A stretch of 64,000 bases of DNA, from contig NZ_JALGBX010000006.1 in NCBI RefSeq assembly GCF_022808175.1, forward strand, positions 248,001 through 312,000, in the 5' to 3' direction. The position numbers were made by a program, and so were the translations under genes. The notes under the pieces are model-generated. The model ran no database searches. It was given only the letters and a program-made list of their open reading frames with translations, and had not been told where the DNA came from. This stretch comes from Streptomyces sp. AP-93 (lineage in GTDB: Bacteria; Actinomycetota; Actinomycetes; Streptomycetales; Streptomycetaceae). Positions 15,290 to 21,707 of the stretch are shown here, piece by piece. Numbering within the stretch: position 1 is the stretch's first letter; each line of letters begins with the position of its first letter.

Positions 15290-15408
15290 TAGTGCTGATC
15301 TCCACTCTTTCGGTGAACGGGGTAGGGGGTGTGGGGGAGGCGTCGGGGCTTCAAGGGCCCGGCGGCGAGGACGACGGCGACAGCCGCGCCGAGCAGTCGA
15401 CGGCCCAT
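15289..15408 (-). CDS. Very small membrane or signal-like peptide
   Basis: 39 residues, MGRRLLGAAVAVVLAAGPLK then a basic Pro-rich tail. ATG 15408 overlaps the upstream TGA by one base and the TAG overlaps the next GTG by one base, so the frame exactly bridges two genes. It looks like an RR-type signal or short membrane segment. Support comes from spacing only. Confidence 0.45.
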   Translation of the reverse strand: MGRRLLGAAVAVVLAAGPLKPRRLPHTPYPVHRKSGDQH

Positions 15409-15842
15409 CACGACGCCTGAAGTGCTCGGCCGCGCGCCTTCCAGGCGTCCATGACAACCGGCTCCGCGAAGGCGGCCTGGTTGGCCGCCCAGAGGCGGCG
15501 CAGCTCATCAGCGGCCTGGCAGGCGGCGATCTGCTCCAGAACGGCGGAGGCCGGGCTACCGGTGGGGCCACCCTGCGGCGCGGGGGGCGCCGCTGTAGAC
15601 GCCTGCGGGACGACGTGGGCACCCAGGCCGGAGGTGATGGCCTCCGCGCTTCTGGCGAGCTGACTGACCTCGACGAGGATCTCGTGGAGAGTGAGAGAAG
15701 TTACACTCTTACTTTCGAGCCCAAAGAAGGAGCCGAGCTCGTCGCGAAGACCGCTCGCGGTGCCGCTGAAGACAACCTGCGGGGCGGTCCCGCCGTCCCC
15801 GCATGGGACTTTGATGGTGATTGACAGGGCCTCTTCGGGCAT
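15408..15842 (-). CDS. Hypothetical phage protein
   Basis: 144 residues from ATG 15842 (MPEEALSITIKV) with AGGGGAA just upstream; an ATG 15 bp earlier is less well placed. Beta-rich first half, Ala/Pro-rich linker, then a helical C-terminus (ADELRRLWAANQAAFAEPVVM). Not recognised. An exact copy of the repeated motif lies inside it at 15699-15712. Confidence 0.65.
   Translation of the reverse strand: MPEEALSITIKVPCGDGGTAPQVVFSGTASGLRDELGSFFGLESKSVTSLTLHEILVEVSQLARSAEAITSGLGAHVVPQASTAAPPAPQGGPTGSPASAVLEQIAACQAADELRRLWAANQAAFAEPVVMDAWKARGRALQAS
15699..15712 (-). promoter_or_regulatory. Repeated prophage motif, intragenic copy
   Basis: Minus strand GTAAGAGTGTAACT, identical over 14 bases to the copy at 44561-44574, although it lies in coding sequence (Lys-Ser-Val-Thr codons). 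Oriented with transcription. Confidence 0.5.
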
Positions 15843-15883
15843 CGCTGTTCCCCTCATGTGACGACCGGGCCTCCCCGGTGTGT

Positions 15884-15895
15884 AGTTACACTATA
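15884..15895 (-). promoter_or_regulatory. Repeated prophage motif before the 15842 gene
   Basis: Minus strand TATAGTGTAACT in the 53-bp gap between the exonuclease-like gene and the gene starting at 15842. Oriented with transcription; it could be an internal promoter or a repressor site. Confidence 0.5.
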
Positions 15896-16825
15896 TCAAA
15901 CGATTCGCTGGACTGAACTCTCGAACGCGGCGAGCGCCCCCCGAGTTGCGCGCATGCGCCGGATGTCACGTGCAAGGAGCGCGGCCTCCCACCCGATCCG
16001 CAGGTCCGCCCAGTACAGGGTGCACTGCGCCTCCCCTGCGGGCAGGTGGATGATCACGCCCCAGTCCCGGCATACCTCGGCTGCTTCGGCGTAGGCGGTC
16101 GCGGCCTCGTCGGCCGGCACGGAGGTCTTCCGCCACGCGGCCAGGGCCTTCTTATCGCGTCCGTCCACGGGGAAGCGGGTGTGGTCGTAGCGCTCGCCAT
16201 GGGCGTACACGGCGAGCTGGCTGGCCATTTTGAGGCCGCCGTACTGGACCGATCCCGTCTTCAGGTCTCCGATCAGCAGACCCTCGAAGTGTCGGCCGTC
16301 AGGCCCTGGGCCCGAGTAGCGCAGCAGGCGATCGAAGGTGCCGCCGACGCCGAGCTCGTCCACGACGACGAACCGCTCGATGGCCACGGTGTCGAAGCCG
16401 GCCATCGCCATCTTGTACGCGGCCATATCGGCCAGGTCGCGGTTGGACGTACCGAGAGGAAGGGGCTCCCCGCGGTCGACGGCCTCGGAGAGCGTGTGCA
16501 GGTGGGTTCCGTGCTCACGCTTCCTATTAGCTCCGGCGAGGCTCACGGCCCGCTCGGCAAGCTCGTCCAGCACCGCCTTGTCTTCCCGGCTCTCGGAGTT
16601 CAACTCTTTCACTCGCGCCACGAGAGCTGGGTCGCGGGACGCACCCACGAGAGTCATGCGGGACTTCCAGGCGGTCAGGGCCGTCTTGTCCTCGATGCAG
16701 TCGATGTACGTCGTCGTCCTCGTCAGCGGCTTGGGAGTCCCGCCGGTCTTGGGTACGACAAGAGGGCGCCCCCACCCGTCCCGAGGGACAGCGCGGGCCG
16801 GAAGGTCGGTCAGAGTCAGGGGCAA
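15896..16825 (-). CDS. PD-(D/E)xK exonuclease (RecB/Cas4-like)
   Basis: 309 residues from TTG 16825, with GGAG seven bases upstream; the frame has no stop further up, but this start follows the end of the previous gene. Motifs in order: GTHLHTLSEAVDRG, GGTFDRLLRYS, LLIGDLKTGS (the D...DxK core) and KMASQLAVYAHGE. This set is typical of phage RecB-like nucleases that resect DNA ends for recombination. Confidence 0.82.
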   Translation of the reverse strand: MPLTLTDLPARAVPRDGWGRPLVVPKTGGTPKPLTRTTTYIDCIEDKTALTAWKSRMTLVGASRDPALVARVKELNSESREDKAVLDELAERAVSLAGANRKREHGTHLHTLSEAVDRGEPLPLGTSNRDLADMAAYKMAMAGFDTVAIERFVVVDELGVGGTFDRLLRYSGPGPDGRHFEGLLIGDLKTGSVQYGGLKMASQLAVYAHGERYDHTRFPVDGRDKKALAAWRKTSVPADEAATAYAEAAEVCRDWGVIIHLPAGEAQCTLYWADLRIGWEAALLARDIRRMRATRGALAAFESSVQRIV

Positions 16826-16841
16826 ACTGGGCTCCAGGTGG

Positions 16842-17111
16842 TTATGCGGCGGTCTGTAGGTAGAGGCGTACGGAGTCGTCCGCGAGCAGGGTCGGCTCGC
16901 ATTCGTCCTGGTCAAGGAGCCCCAGGCCGCGTTGCTTGGCGGCCTGGAGGATGCGGCGCAGGTGGTCCGGAGCGTGACCAGGGCTGACCGTGATGTGGCA
17001 GTCCGACCGGTCCTCGGCGACGTGCAGGGCGACGCCCGGCAGGTACAGGACCTCGGCTCGCCTGATCGGCTCGGCTTCACACATGGAGACCGCCCCCTGG
17101 CCATGCATCAT
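16842..17111 (-). CDS. Small hypothetical protein, first gene of the replication operon
   Basis: 89 residues from ATG 17111 (GAGAGGAG upstream); an alternative ATG at 17084 is also plausible. SVRLYLQTAA at the C-terminus and VALHVAEDRSDCHITVSPGHAPDHLRRIL in the middle; no recognised domain. As the first gene of the leftward block it follows the palindromic control region. Confidence 0.6.
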   Translation of the reverse strand: MMHGQGAVSMCEAEPIRRAEVLYLPGVALHVAEDRSDCHITVSPGHAPDHLRRILQAAKQRGLGLLDQDECEPTLLADDSVRLYLQTAA

Positions 17112-17284
17112 CCGACGGCTCCTCTCCCCGTGCCGGCGCTTCCCCGCGCCAGCGGTCGAACGTTCGTGCGAGCCTAGATCCTGCCCGCAGGGCTACCCTC
17201 CGGTCAACCCTTGCAAACCCTACTGGACTCAGAGCTTCCGTTCGGAGTGATTTAGGCCCCTTTTCGGGAATTGAAATAACCTTT

Positions 17285-17303
17285 CATTTCGCCATGCGAA
17301 ATG
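17285..17303. promoter_or_regulatory. Operator-like palindrome 1
   Basis: CATTTCGC and GCGAAATG form perfect 8-bp arms around a CAT spacer. First of three copies of the pattern TTTCRC-N3-GYGAAA. Confidence 0.75.
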
Positions 17304-17311
17304 GGGCGGGT

Positions 17312-17334
17312 CTCGTTTCACGTGGTGAAACGAG
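17312..17334. promoter_or_regulatory. Operator-like palindrome 2
   Basis: CTCGTTTCAC and GTGAAACGAG form perfect 10-bp arms around a GTG spacer. The best of the three copies; centre 29 bp from palindrome 1. Confidence 0.78.
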
Positions 17335-17348
17335 GGGAGGCGTCGGCC

Positions 17349-17367
17349 CGTTTCGCCACGTGAAATG
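17349..17367. promoter_or_regulatory. Operator-like palindrome 3
   Basis: CGTTTCGC and GTGAAATG are imperfect arms around a CAC spacer, matching the same consensus. Centre 35 bp from palindrome 2 and about 75 bp before the oxidoreductase start. Confidence 0.7.
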
Positions 17368-17431
17368 ACGAGATGAATCCTTCGGGGGCCTCATAAAGTG
17401 GTGGATACACCTAACCGAGTGAAGGATCAAC

Positions 17432-18382
17432 ATGCGAGCGATTGTGATGACTCAGGCGGGCGGCCCGGAGGTGCTGCGGCAGATGGAGGTGCCAGACCCG
17501 AGAGCCATCGCGGGCCACCACGTGGTGACCGTCTCGCGGTCCGGGGTCAACTACGCAGACATCCACGTGCGGCAGGGGGACTACCTGGCGCAGGTCGAGT
17601 ACCCGATCATCCCGGGCAATGAAGTCATGGGAACCCTGCCCGACGGGCGCCGCGTCGTGGGCTTGTGTCAGGGGGGTGGGTATGCAGAGAAGGCGGTGGT
17701 GCGCCGCCTGCTGACCTGGGAGGTTCCGGACGACGTCAGCGACGATCAGGCCGTCGCCCTCACCCTCCAGGGCCAGTCCGCGTGGCACCTGCTGCACTCG
17801 GTGATCAGGATCACAAAGGGAGATTCGGTCCTGGTGCCGGCCGCCGCTGGCGGTGTCGGCTCCCTCGCGGTGCAGCTCGCCAAGCTTGCCGGAGCCCGTG
17901 TCGTCGCTCTGGCCGGAGGGCAGGACAAGGTCGAGCTCGTCCGAGGGCTGGGGGCAGACGTCGTCCTCGATTCCTCCCTGGACGGGGACCTCGCCGCCCG
18001 AATTCTCGAAGCCAACGAGGGGCCGGTGAGTGCCGCGCTGGAGATGACGGGAGGCTCCGTTTTCGACTCAACTCTCGCTGCCCTCGCCCCTCGTGGCCGG
18101 ATGGCCGTTTACGGATGCGTGTCCGGGGACCGTCGCTCACCGTCGATCACGGAGCTCATGCAGCAGTCGCAGTCGGTGTCGGGCTTTTGGCTTCCGAACC
18201 TGTACGGCGTTCGATACGCGTTGCGGGACTCCATGGCCGCCTTGTTCGAGGCCACGGCGCGCGGAGATCTGCGGCCTGTCATAGGTCCCTGCTACAACAG
18301 TGATGAGGCATCAAGGGCGCACGCGGACCTTGAGGCCCGACTGACCGTAGGCAAGGTAACGATCAAGCAAACCCGGCAGTAA
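17432..18382 (+). CDS. Quinone oxidoreductase-like MDR family protein
   Basis: 316 residues from ATG 17432 with GAAGGA six bases upstream. GroES-like N-terminal domain (SGVNYADIHVRQGDY) and a Rossmann domain with AAAGGVGSLAVQLAKLAGARVVALA; no structural or catalytic zinc cysteines, as in the NADPH:quinone reductase branch. It lies just after three palindromes and before an IclR-type regulator. This is not a standard phage gene; it could be cargo or part of a ligand-responsive switch (inference). Confidence 0.85.
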   Translation: MRAIVMTQAGGPEVLRQMEVPDPRAIAGHHVVTVSRSGVNYADIHVRQGDYLAQVEYPIIPGNEVMGTLPDGRRVVGLCQGGGYAEKAVVRRLLTWEVPDDVSDDQAVALTLQGQSAWHLLHSVIRITKGDSVLVPAAAGGVGSLAVQLAKLAGARVVALAGGQDKVELVRGLGADVVLDSSLDGDLAARILEANEGPVSAALEMTGGSVFDSTLAALAPRGRMAVYGCVSGDRRSPSITELMQQSQSVSGFWLPNLYGVRYALRDSMAALFEATARGDLRPVIGPCYNSDEASRAHADLEARLTVGKVTIKQTRQ

Positions 18383-18393
18383 CATCGATCTCT

Positions 18394-18422
18394 AAGCCCG
18401 CGCTCCGCAAAGGCGCTGGCTT
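18394..18422 (+). terminator. Weak terminator-like hairpin after the oxidoreductase
   Basis: AAGCCCGCGC (18394-18403) pairs with GCGCTGGCTT (18413-18422) with one mismatch, 12 bp after the oxidoreductase stop. No U tract, so read-through into the regulator gene is possible. Confidence 0.45.
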
Positions 18423-18485
18423 GGGACCACAGGTATTCGCGGCGTCGCCGGGGAAGGCGGCGCCGCGTTTTGTTCAGGGGAAGTA

Positions 18486-19286
18486 ATGACCACGGTCAAG
18501 GGCACGGCGCACGGTAAGCGAGTATTTCTAGTCCAGCGAGCTTTCGCTGACCTCGACGGGGACTGTCACGGGCCTGCGGCTATCGCCAAGGCGACCGGCC
18601 TCGACCGGGCAACCGTTTACCGAGTTCTTCAGGACGGACTCGCTGACGGAAATTTTGTCCAGGTGAAGGAAAACGGCCGTCAGCTCTACCGTCTTGGCCC
18701 CGGAGCGTTTCGACTCTCGATGCAAGCGCTTGCCCAGACCCCCGATGAAGAGATGACGCACGCCGTTCTCGACAAGCTCCAGCGCTCTACGGGCGGGCTG
18801 GTCGCCTACTACGCGGTTGTTGGAACCCGGCGCATCTGCACGGACTACGCGATCGGCGACTTCGACCCCAAGTCCATCGGCATCGACCCGTTCGAGCTGG
18901 TCAAGTACAGCAGGTCGCTCCGCACGGGTGCCAGTGGGCGTGTGATCCTGGCGCACATGCCGGCGCCGTTCCAGGAGAAGGTTCTCGCCGAGCAGGTACC
19001 GGAAGGTGTCGGCCCCGGCGTGATCCGCGACAACGACGTCCTCGTCGAATCGCTCAAGGACATCATCGACTCCGGATTCGCCATCGGGCGCCAGGAATGC
19101 ATGAGCGGCTGGGACTCCGTCGCAGTCCCCGTGATGTGGGACGAGACGATTCAGGGATCGCTCCTGCTGTGGATTCCCGCGCAAGAGATGCCCGAAGACA
19201 CGAGCGCGCTGGTCGCCGCAACGCTTATGGCCGGTGACATGCTCAGCCGGATCGCCTCGGCGCCCGGCAACGCCTCCGCGGCTTAG
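18486..19286 (+). CDS. IclR-family transcriptional regulator
   Basis: 266 residues. N-terminal winged helix-turn-helix (GPAAIAKATGLDRATVYRVL, residues ~32-51) and a C-terminal effector domain with the IclR-type YSRSLRTGASGRVILA and the ending GSLLLWIPAQEMPED...AATLMAGDMLSRI. IclR proteins bind small ligands and palindromic operators; the three palindromes at 17285-17367 are natural candidates. A strong terminator follows. Its role on a prophage (lysogeny control or control of the oxidoreductase) is inferred. Confidence 0.8.
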   Translation: MTTVKGTAHGKRVFLVQRAFADLDGDCHGPAAIAKATGLDRATVYRVLQDGLADGNFVQVKENGRQLYRLGPGAFRLSMQALAQTPDEEMTHAVLDKLQRSTGGLVAYYAVVGTRRICTDYAIGDFDPKSIGIDPFELVKYSRSLRTGASGRVILAHMPAPFQEKVLAEQVPEGVGPGVIRDNDVLVESLKDIIDSGFAIGRQECMSGWDSVAVPVMWDETIQGSLLLWIPAQEMPEDTSALVAATLMAGDMLSRIASAPGNASAA

Positions 19287-19300
19287 TCGGAAAACCAGAA

Positions 19301-19332
19301 CGGGCCACCCTCAGATTTCCTGGGGTGGCCCG
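19301..19332. terminator. Strong bidirectional terminator
   Basis: CGGGCCACCC (19301-19310) and GGGTGGCCCG (19323-19332) form a perfect 10-bp stem between two convergent genes; the rightward side continues into GGTTTTC. Confidence 0.85.
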
Positions 19333-19342
19333 TCGGCGGTTT

Positions 19343-19843
19343 TCAGATATCCGTACTGCTCGCGCTGTCCGAGCGGCGCGGCTTTGCGGGATCACCGCGC
19401 CTGATCTTCCGGACGATGTCCGCGTCGCCATCTTCCCGGGGCACGAGGAAGAATCCATCCTCGGTCGTAGGGTCGTAGTAGACGACAGCCGATTCCTCTT
19501 CGAGCGACTTCTTCCAGGATTCGAGGCGGTTGGCATCGGCTTCCGCTAGATTTTTAAGATTCGAGTCGCCGTTTGCAACGGCGCGACGCCGGGCCTCGAA
19601 GCGGAGCATCACCAGGTCGTAGGCCCACCGATGCTTCTCTTCAACCTGCCAGGGAATCAGGTCGTTATCGCGGGTGATGCGAAGTGGCAGGTCGTTGCGG
19701 TTGCGGTAGACCGCCCAATAGGTGGGGGTGGTGTCGATCCCGTACTTCTCTTTGTACGTCGCCACCATCCAGGCATACGACTTGCCTTCCTTGAGCCAGC
19801 GCTTCGCCTCGTCGTGGTTCTGGACTTTGCTCGCACGGCCCAT
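19343..19843 (-). CDS. Putative phage DNA-binding regulator (immunity repressor-like)
   Basis: 166 residues from ATG 19843 (MGRASKVQNHDEAKRWLKEG). Segments SYAWMVATYKEKYGI, ITRDNDLIPWQV and SAVVYYDPTTEDGFFLV match a family I recall from actinobacterial phages and prophages, sometimes annotated as repressors. The N-terminal half could be a helix-turn-helix. It is monocistronic and divergent from the gene at 19970, as expected for a regulator, but the function is not established by sequence alone. Confidence 0.65.
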   Translation of the reverse strand: MGRASKVQNHDEAKRWLKEGKSYAWMVATYKEKYGIDTTPTYWAVYRNRNDLPLRITRDNDLIPWQVEEKHRWAYDLVMLRFEARRRAVANGDSNLKNLAEADANRLESWKKSLEEESAVVYYDPTTEDGFFLVPREDGDADIVRKIRRGDPAKPRRSDSASSTDI

Positions 19844-19923
19844 GAGTCCACCCCTTCTGGTTTGATGGTTCTCTCGCAAGTGCATGGCCGTTGTTGCGGC
19901 AGCAGGCACGGCTCTACAGTGGC

Positions 19924-19937
19924 ATGTAATAGTTGGG
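19924..19937 (+). promoter_or_regulatory. Repeated prophage motif, divergent copy before 19970
   Basis: ATGTAATAGTTGGG lies 33 bp before the next gene in the divergent region. It is a weaker match to the repeated TGTAAGAGT motif and points with transcription. Confidence 0.35.
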
Positions 19938-19969
19938 CGAGTCAAGACGAACGAGGAGACGTAAGGGTT

Positions 19970-20266
19970 GTGCTGATCGAAGTAGAAGTTTGCGACGTCT
20001 GCCGACGGCCTGGCGTACCGGTCGTTAGTTACACCATTACGGAGCCTGGTAGCGGTCGCTCCGGTGCCACGGTCCGGTGCAGCGACGACGCCGCGCCCTT
20101 CGAGGATGTGCTCGGCCCGCGCATCGAGAGCGCAGCCCCCGCCGAGGTATCCAAGCCCCGGCCGGCAGCGAAGACCGCTGCAACCTCGGAGCCTCAGCGG
20201 CGACGAACCCGCAAGGTCACGACCGTCGCGGAGATCGAAGCCGCGAAGGCTGCGGGCAAGGCATAG
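19970..20266 (+). CDS. Small protein with Cys pair and basic tail
   Basis: 98 residues from GTG 19970. VEVCDVCRRPG...TVRCSDDAAPF could coordinate zinc, followed by a Pro/Ala linker and a basic C-terminus (SEPQRRRTRKVTTVAEIEAA). It may bind DNA. A perfect terminator follows. Not recognised. Confidence 0.6.
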   Translation: MLIEVEVCDVCRRPGVPVVSYTITEPGSGRSGATVRCSDDAAPFEDVLGPRIESAAPAEVSKPRPAAKTAATSEPQRRRTRKVTTVAEIEAAKAAGKA

Positions 20267-20277
20267 AGGCATGACGA

Positions 20278-20311
20278 AAGGCCCCCACCAGCGTTTGCCG
20301 GTGGGGGCCTT
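20278..20311. terminator. Strong bidirectional terminator at the end of the lysis/late operon
   Basis: AAGGCCCCCACC (20278-20289) and GGTGGGGGCCTT (20300-20311) form a perfect 12-bp stem between the plus-strand gene ending at 20266 and the minus-strand holin gene ending at 20317. Confidence 0.88.
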
Positions 20312-20316
20312 GTTCG

Positions 20317-20535
20317 TTACTCGATGTCCTCACGGTCGGACGGGGCTACGACGCCGAGGGCGGTCAGGATCTGCACGATGACCGCGACTTCGGGACTGTC
20401 CGCGTAGACGATCGCCGCGACGCTCACCGCGACGCCGATCGCGGCCAGGATCGCGCCTGCGCGGGTGCGGTACCGGACGGGCAGCAGACTGACGAGGCCG
20501 AGCGGCTTGGAGCCGGGCATCAGCATCTTGCTCAT
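20317..20535 (-). CDS. Putative holin
   Basis: 72 residues with two hydrophobic segments (AGAILAAIGVAVSVAAIVYA and VAVIVQILTALGVVA) and a charged tail. ATG 20535 overlaps the endolysin TGA by one base. Size, membrane topology and position directly after the endolysin gene support a holin, although the gene at 21360 is also a candidate. Confidence 0.68.
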   Translation of the reverse strand: MSKMLMPGSKPLGLVSLLPVRYRTRAGAILAAIGVAVSVAAIVYADSPEVAVIVQILTALGVVAPSDREDIE

Positions 20536-21293
20536 CAGCGGCCTGCCGGAGCCATCAGGCGGGACCAGGAGGACGGGCCCGGGTATCCGTCCGCGTCGGA
20601 ACCGCTCCAGCCCTGCGCCCGCTGGAACGCTGCGGTGGCCGAGCGGTCGACCTCGGTGAAGCGAGGGCCGGGGCCCTCCTTGTAGAAGCGGCCGAAGCCG
20701 TGGGCAACCAGGCGCTGACCGAGAACGGTGACGGCCGGGTGGGTCTTACCGAGGACGAATGCACCTCGGCCCGGGAACGGAGTGCTGTTCCCGCTGTCGC
20801 CACCAGTGCCGCTGACGGGCATGCCCGCCTGCACCCAGGCGTAGAGCTTCGGGCCGGGGCAGGCGGTCGCGATGCCGTCGCGGTGACCGCGCTGGAGCAG
20901 AGTCCGGCCGGTACGCCGGCACGCCTCGTCGTACAGGGCTCGGGCCGAACGGAGGGCCGCGTCCGAGGGGGACTGGTCGCCACCGATGGCGATCTGGACA
21001 CCGAAGCCGCTCACGTTGTGTCCGGGACAGTGGGCGCCCTGGAGGGTCCAGCCTCGCCCCTCGAAGACGACGCCGTTCTGGTCGATGGCGAAGTTGTAGC
21101 CGATTCCGGCCCACCCCTGGCCGAGGTGACCGCGTTCGATCGCCTGTGGGACCGAGTTGCCGGTGCGGGCGATGGCGTCGCCGCCGTCGTAGTGGACGAA
21201 GAACTCGGTGCGCTGGGAGAGCGCGACGTGGCTAGGGGTGCCGTTCCACGGCTTCGCGCCCCAGGAGCCGCGGGAGACGATGTTGATGCTCAG
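20535..21293 (-). CDS. Endolysin: N-acetylmuramoyl-L-alanine amidase with peptidoglycan-binding domain (CTG start proposed)
   Basis: The homologous region begins at SRGSWGAKPWNG, upstream of any ATG, GTG or TTG that would keep it; a CTG at 21293 has AAGGAG at 6-nt spacing and gives 252 residues. The amidase_2/PGRP domain covers ~residues 5-160, with His34 (FFVHYDGG), His88/His92 (GAHCPGHN), His137 and Cys145 (ATACPG) as likely zinc and catalytic residues. A C-terminal peptidoglycan-binding domain (HPAVTVLGQRLVAHG...TAAFQRAQG) spans ~180-245. It cleaves the host wall at lysis. Confidence 0.85.
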   Translation of the reverse strand: MSINIVSRGSWGAKPWNGTPSHVALSQRTEFFVHYDGGDAIARTGNSVPQAIERGHLGQGWAGIGYNFAIDQNGVVFEGRGWTLQGAHCPGHNVSGFGVQIAIGGDQSPSDAALRSARALYDEACRRTGRTLLQRGHRDGIATACPGPKLYAWVQAGMPVSGTGGDSGNSTPFPGRGAFVLGKTHPAVTVLGQRLVAHGFGRFYKEGPGPRFTEVDRSATAAFQRAQGWSGSDADGYPGPSSWSRLMAPAGR

Positions 21294-21359
21294 GAAGATC
21301 TCCTTGGATATGGCGAAGGCCCCGTCCGGAATTCCGGCGGGGCCTGGTATTGGTGTGGG

Positions 21360-21707
21360 TCAGTTGGCTTCGGTGAGGTGTCGATCGAGGCGCCCGGCTA
21401 CGGCCAGGCGCTCAACACGCTCGTGGGCGATCTCGCGCCGCAGGGATGAGAGCTCTTCGGCGTGATGCTCTTGGCCGTCGAGGACCCGGTCGAGACCCCG
21501 GATGACGCGATCGACGTCATCGCGGAGGTTCGTGGTGTGGTCGTTGGAGACCTGATCACGGGCCTCCTGGGCGTGGTCGCGCACCTCGGCGAGTGCGGCA
21601 CCTTGGCGACGAACGAGCTCGACCAGGACGCCGACCAGCGCCACCAAGACGGCCCCGGCCGCCGAGATCAGGGCGGCCTGAGCCGTAGGCGCGAGGGCTG
21701 TGGTCAC
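21360..21707 (-). CDS. DUF2746-like phage membrane protein (holin candidate)
   Basis: 115 residues from GTG 21707, overlapping the upstream stop by 4 bp. One N-terminal transmembrane segment (AALISAAGAVLVALVGVLVEL) and a long charged coiled coil. This layout is typical of the DUF2746 proteins found in actinophage lysis modules. It sits between the tail fibre and endolysin genes. Confidence 0.75.
   Translation of the reverse strand: MTTALAPTAQAALISAAGAVLVALVGVLVELVRRQGAALAEVRDHAQEARDQVSNDHTTNLRDDVDRVIRGLDRVLDGQEHHAEELSSLRREIAHERVERLAVAGRLDRHLTEAN

Larger units (their letters stand above)
17112..17431. promoter_or_regulatory. Divergent control region with three palindromes
   Basis: 320 bp between the leftward replication operon and the rightward oxidoreductase gene. 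It is AT-richer than its surroundings and holds three related palindromes listed separately. No gene is visible. GCCTCATAAAGTGG near 17390 may hold a -10 for the rightward gene. Confidence 0.7.
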
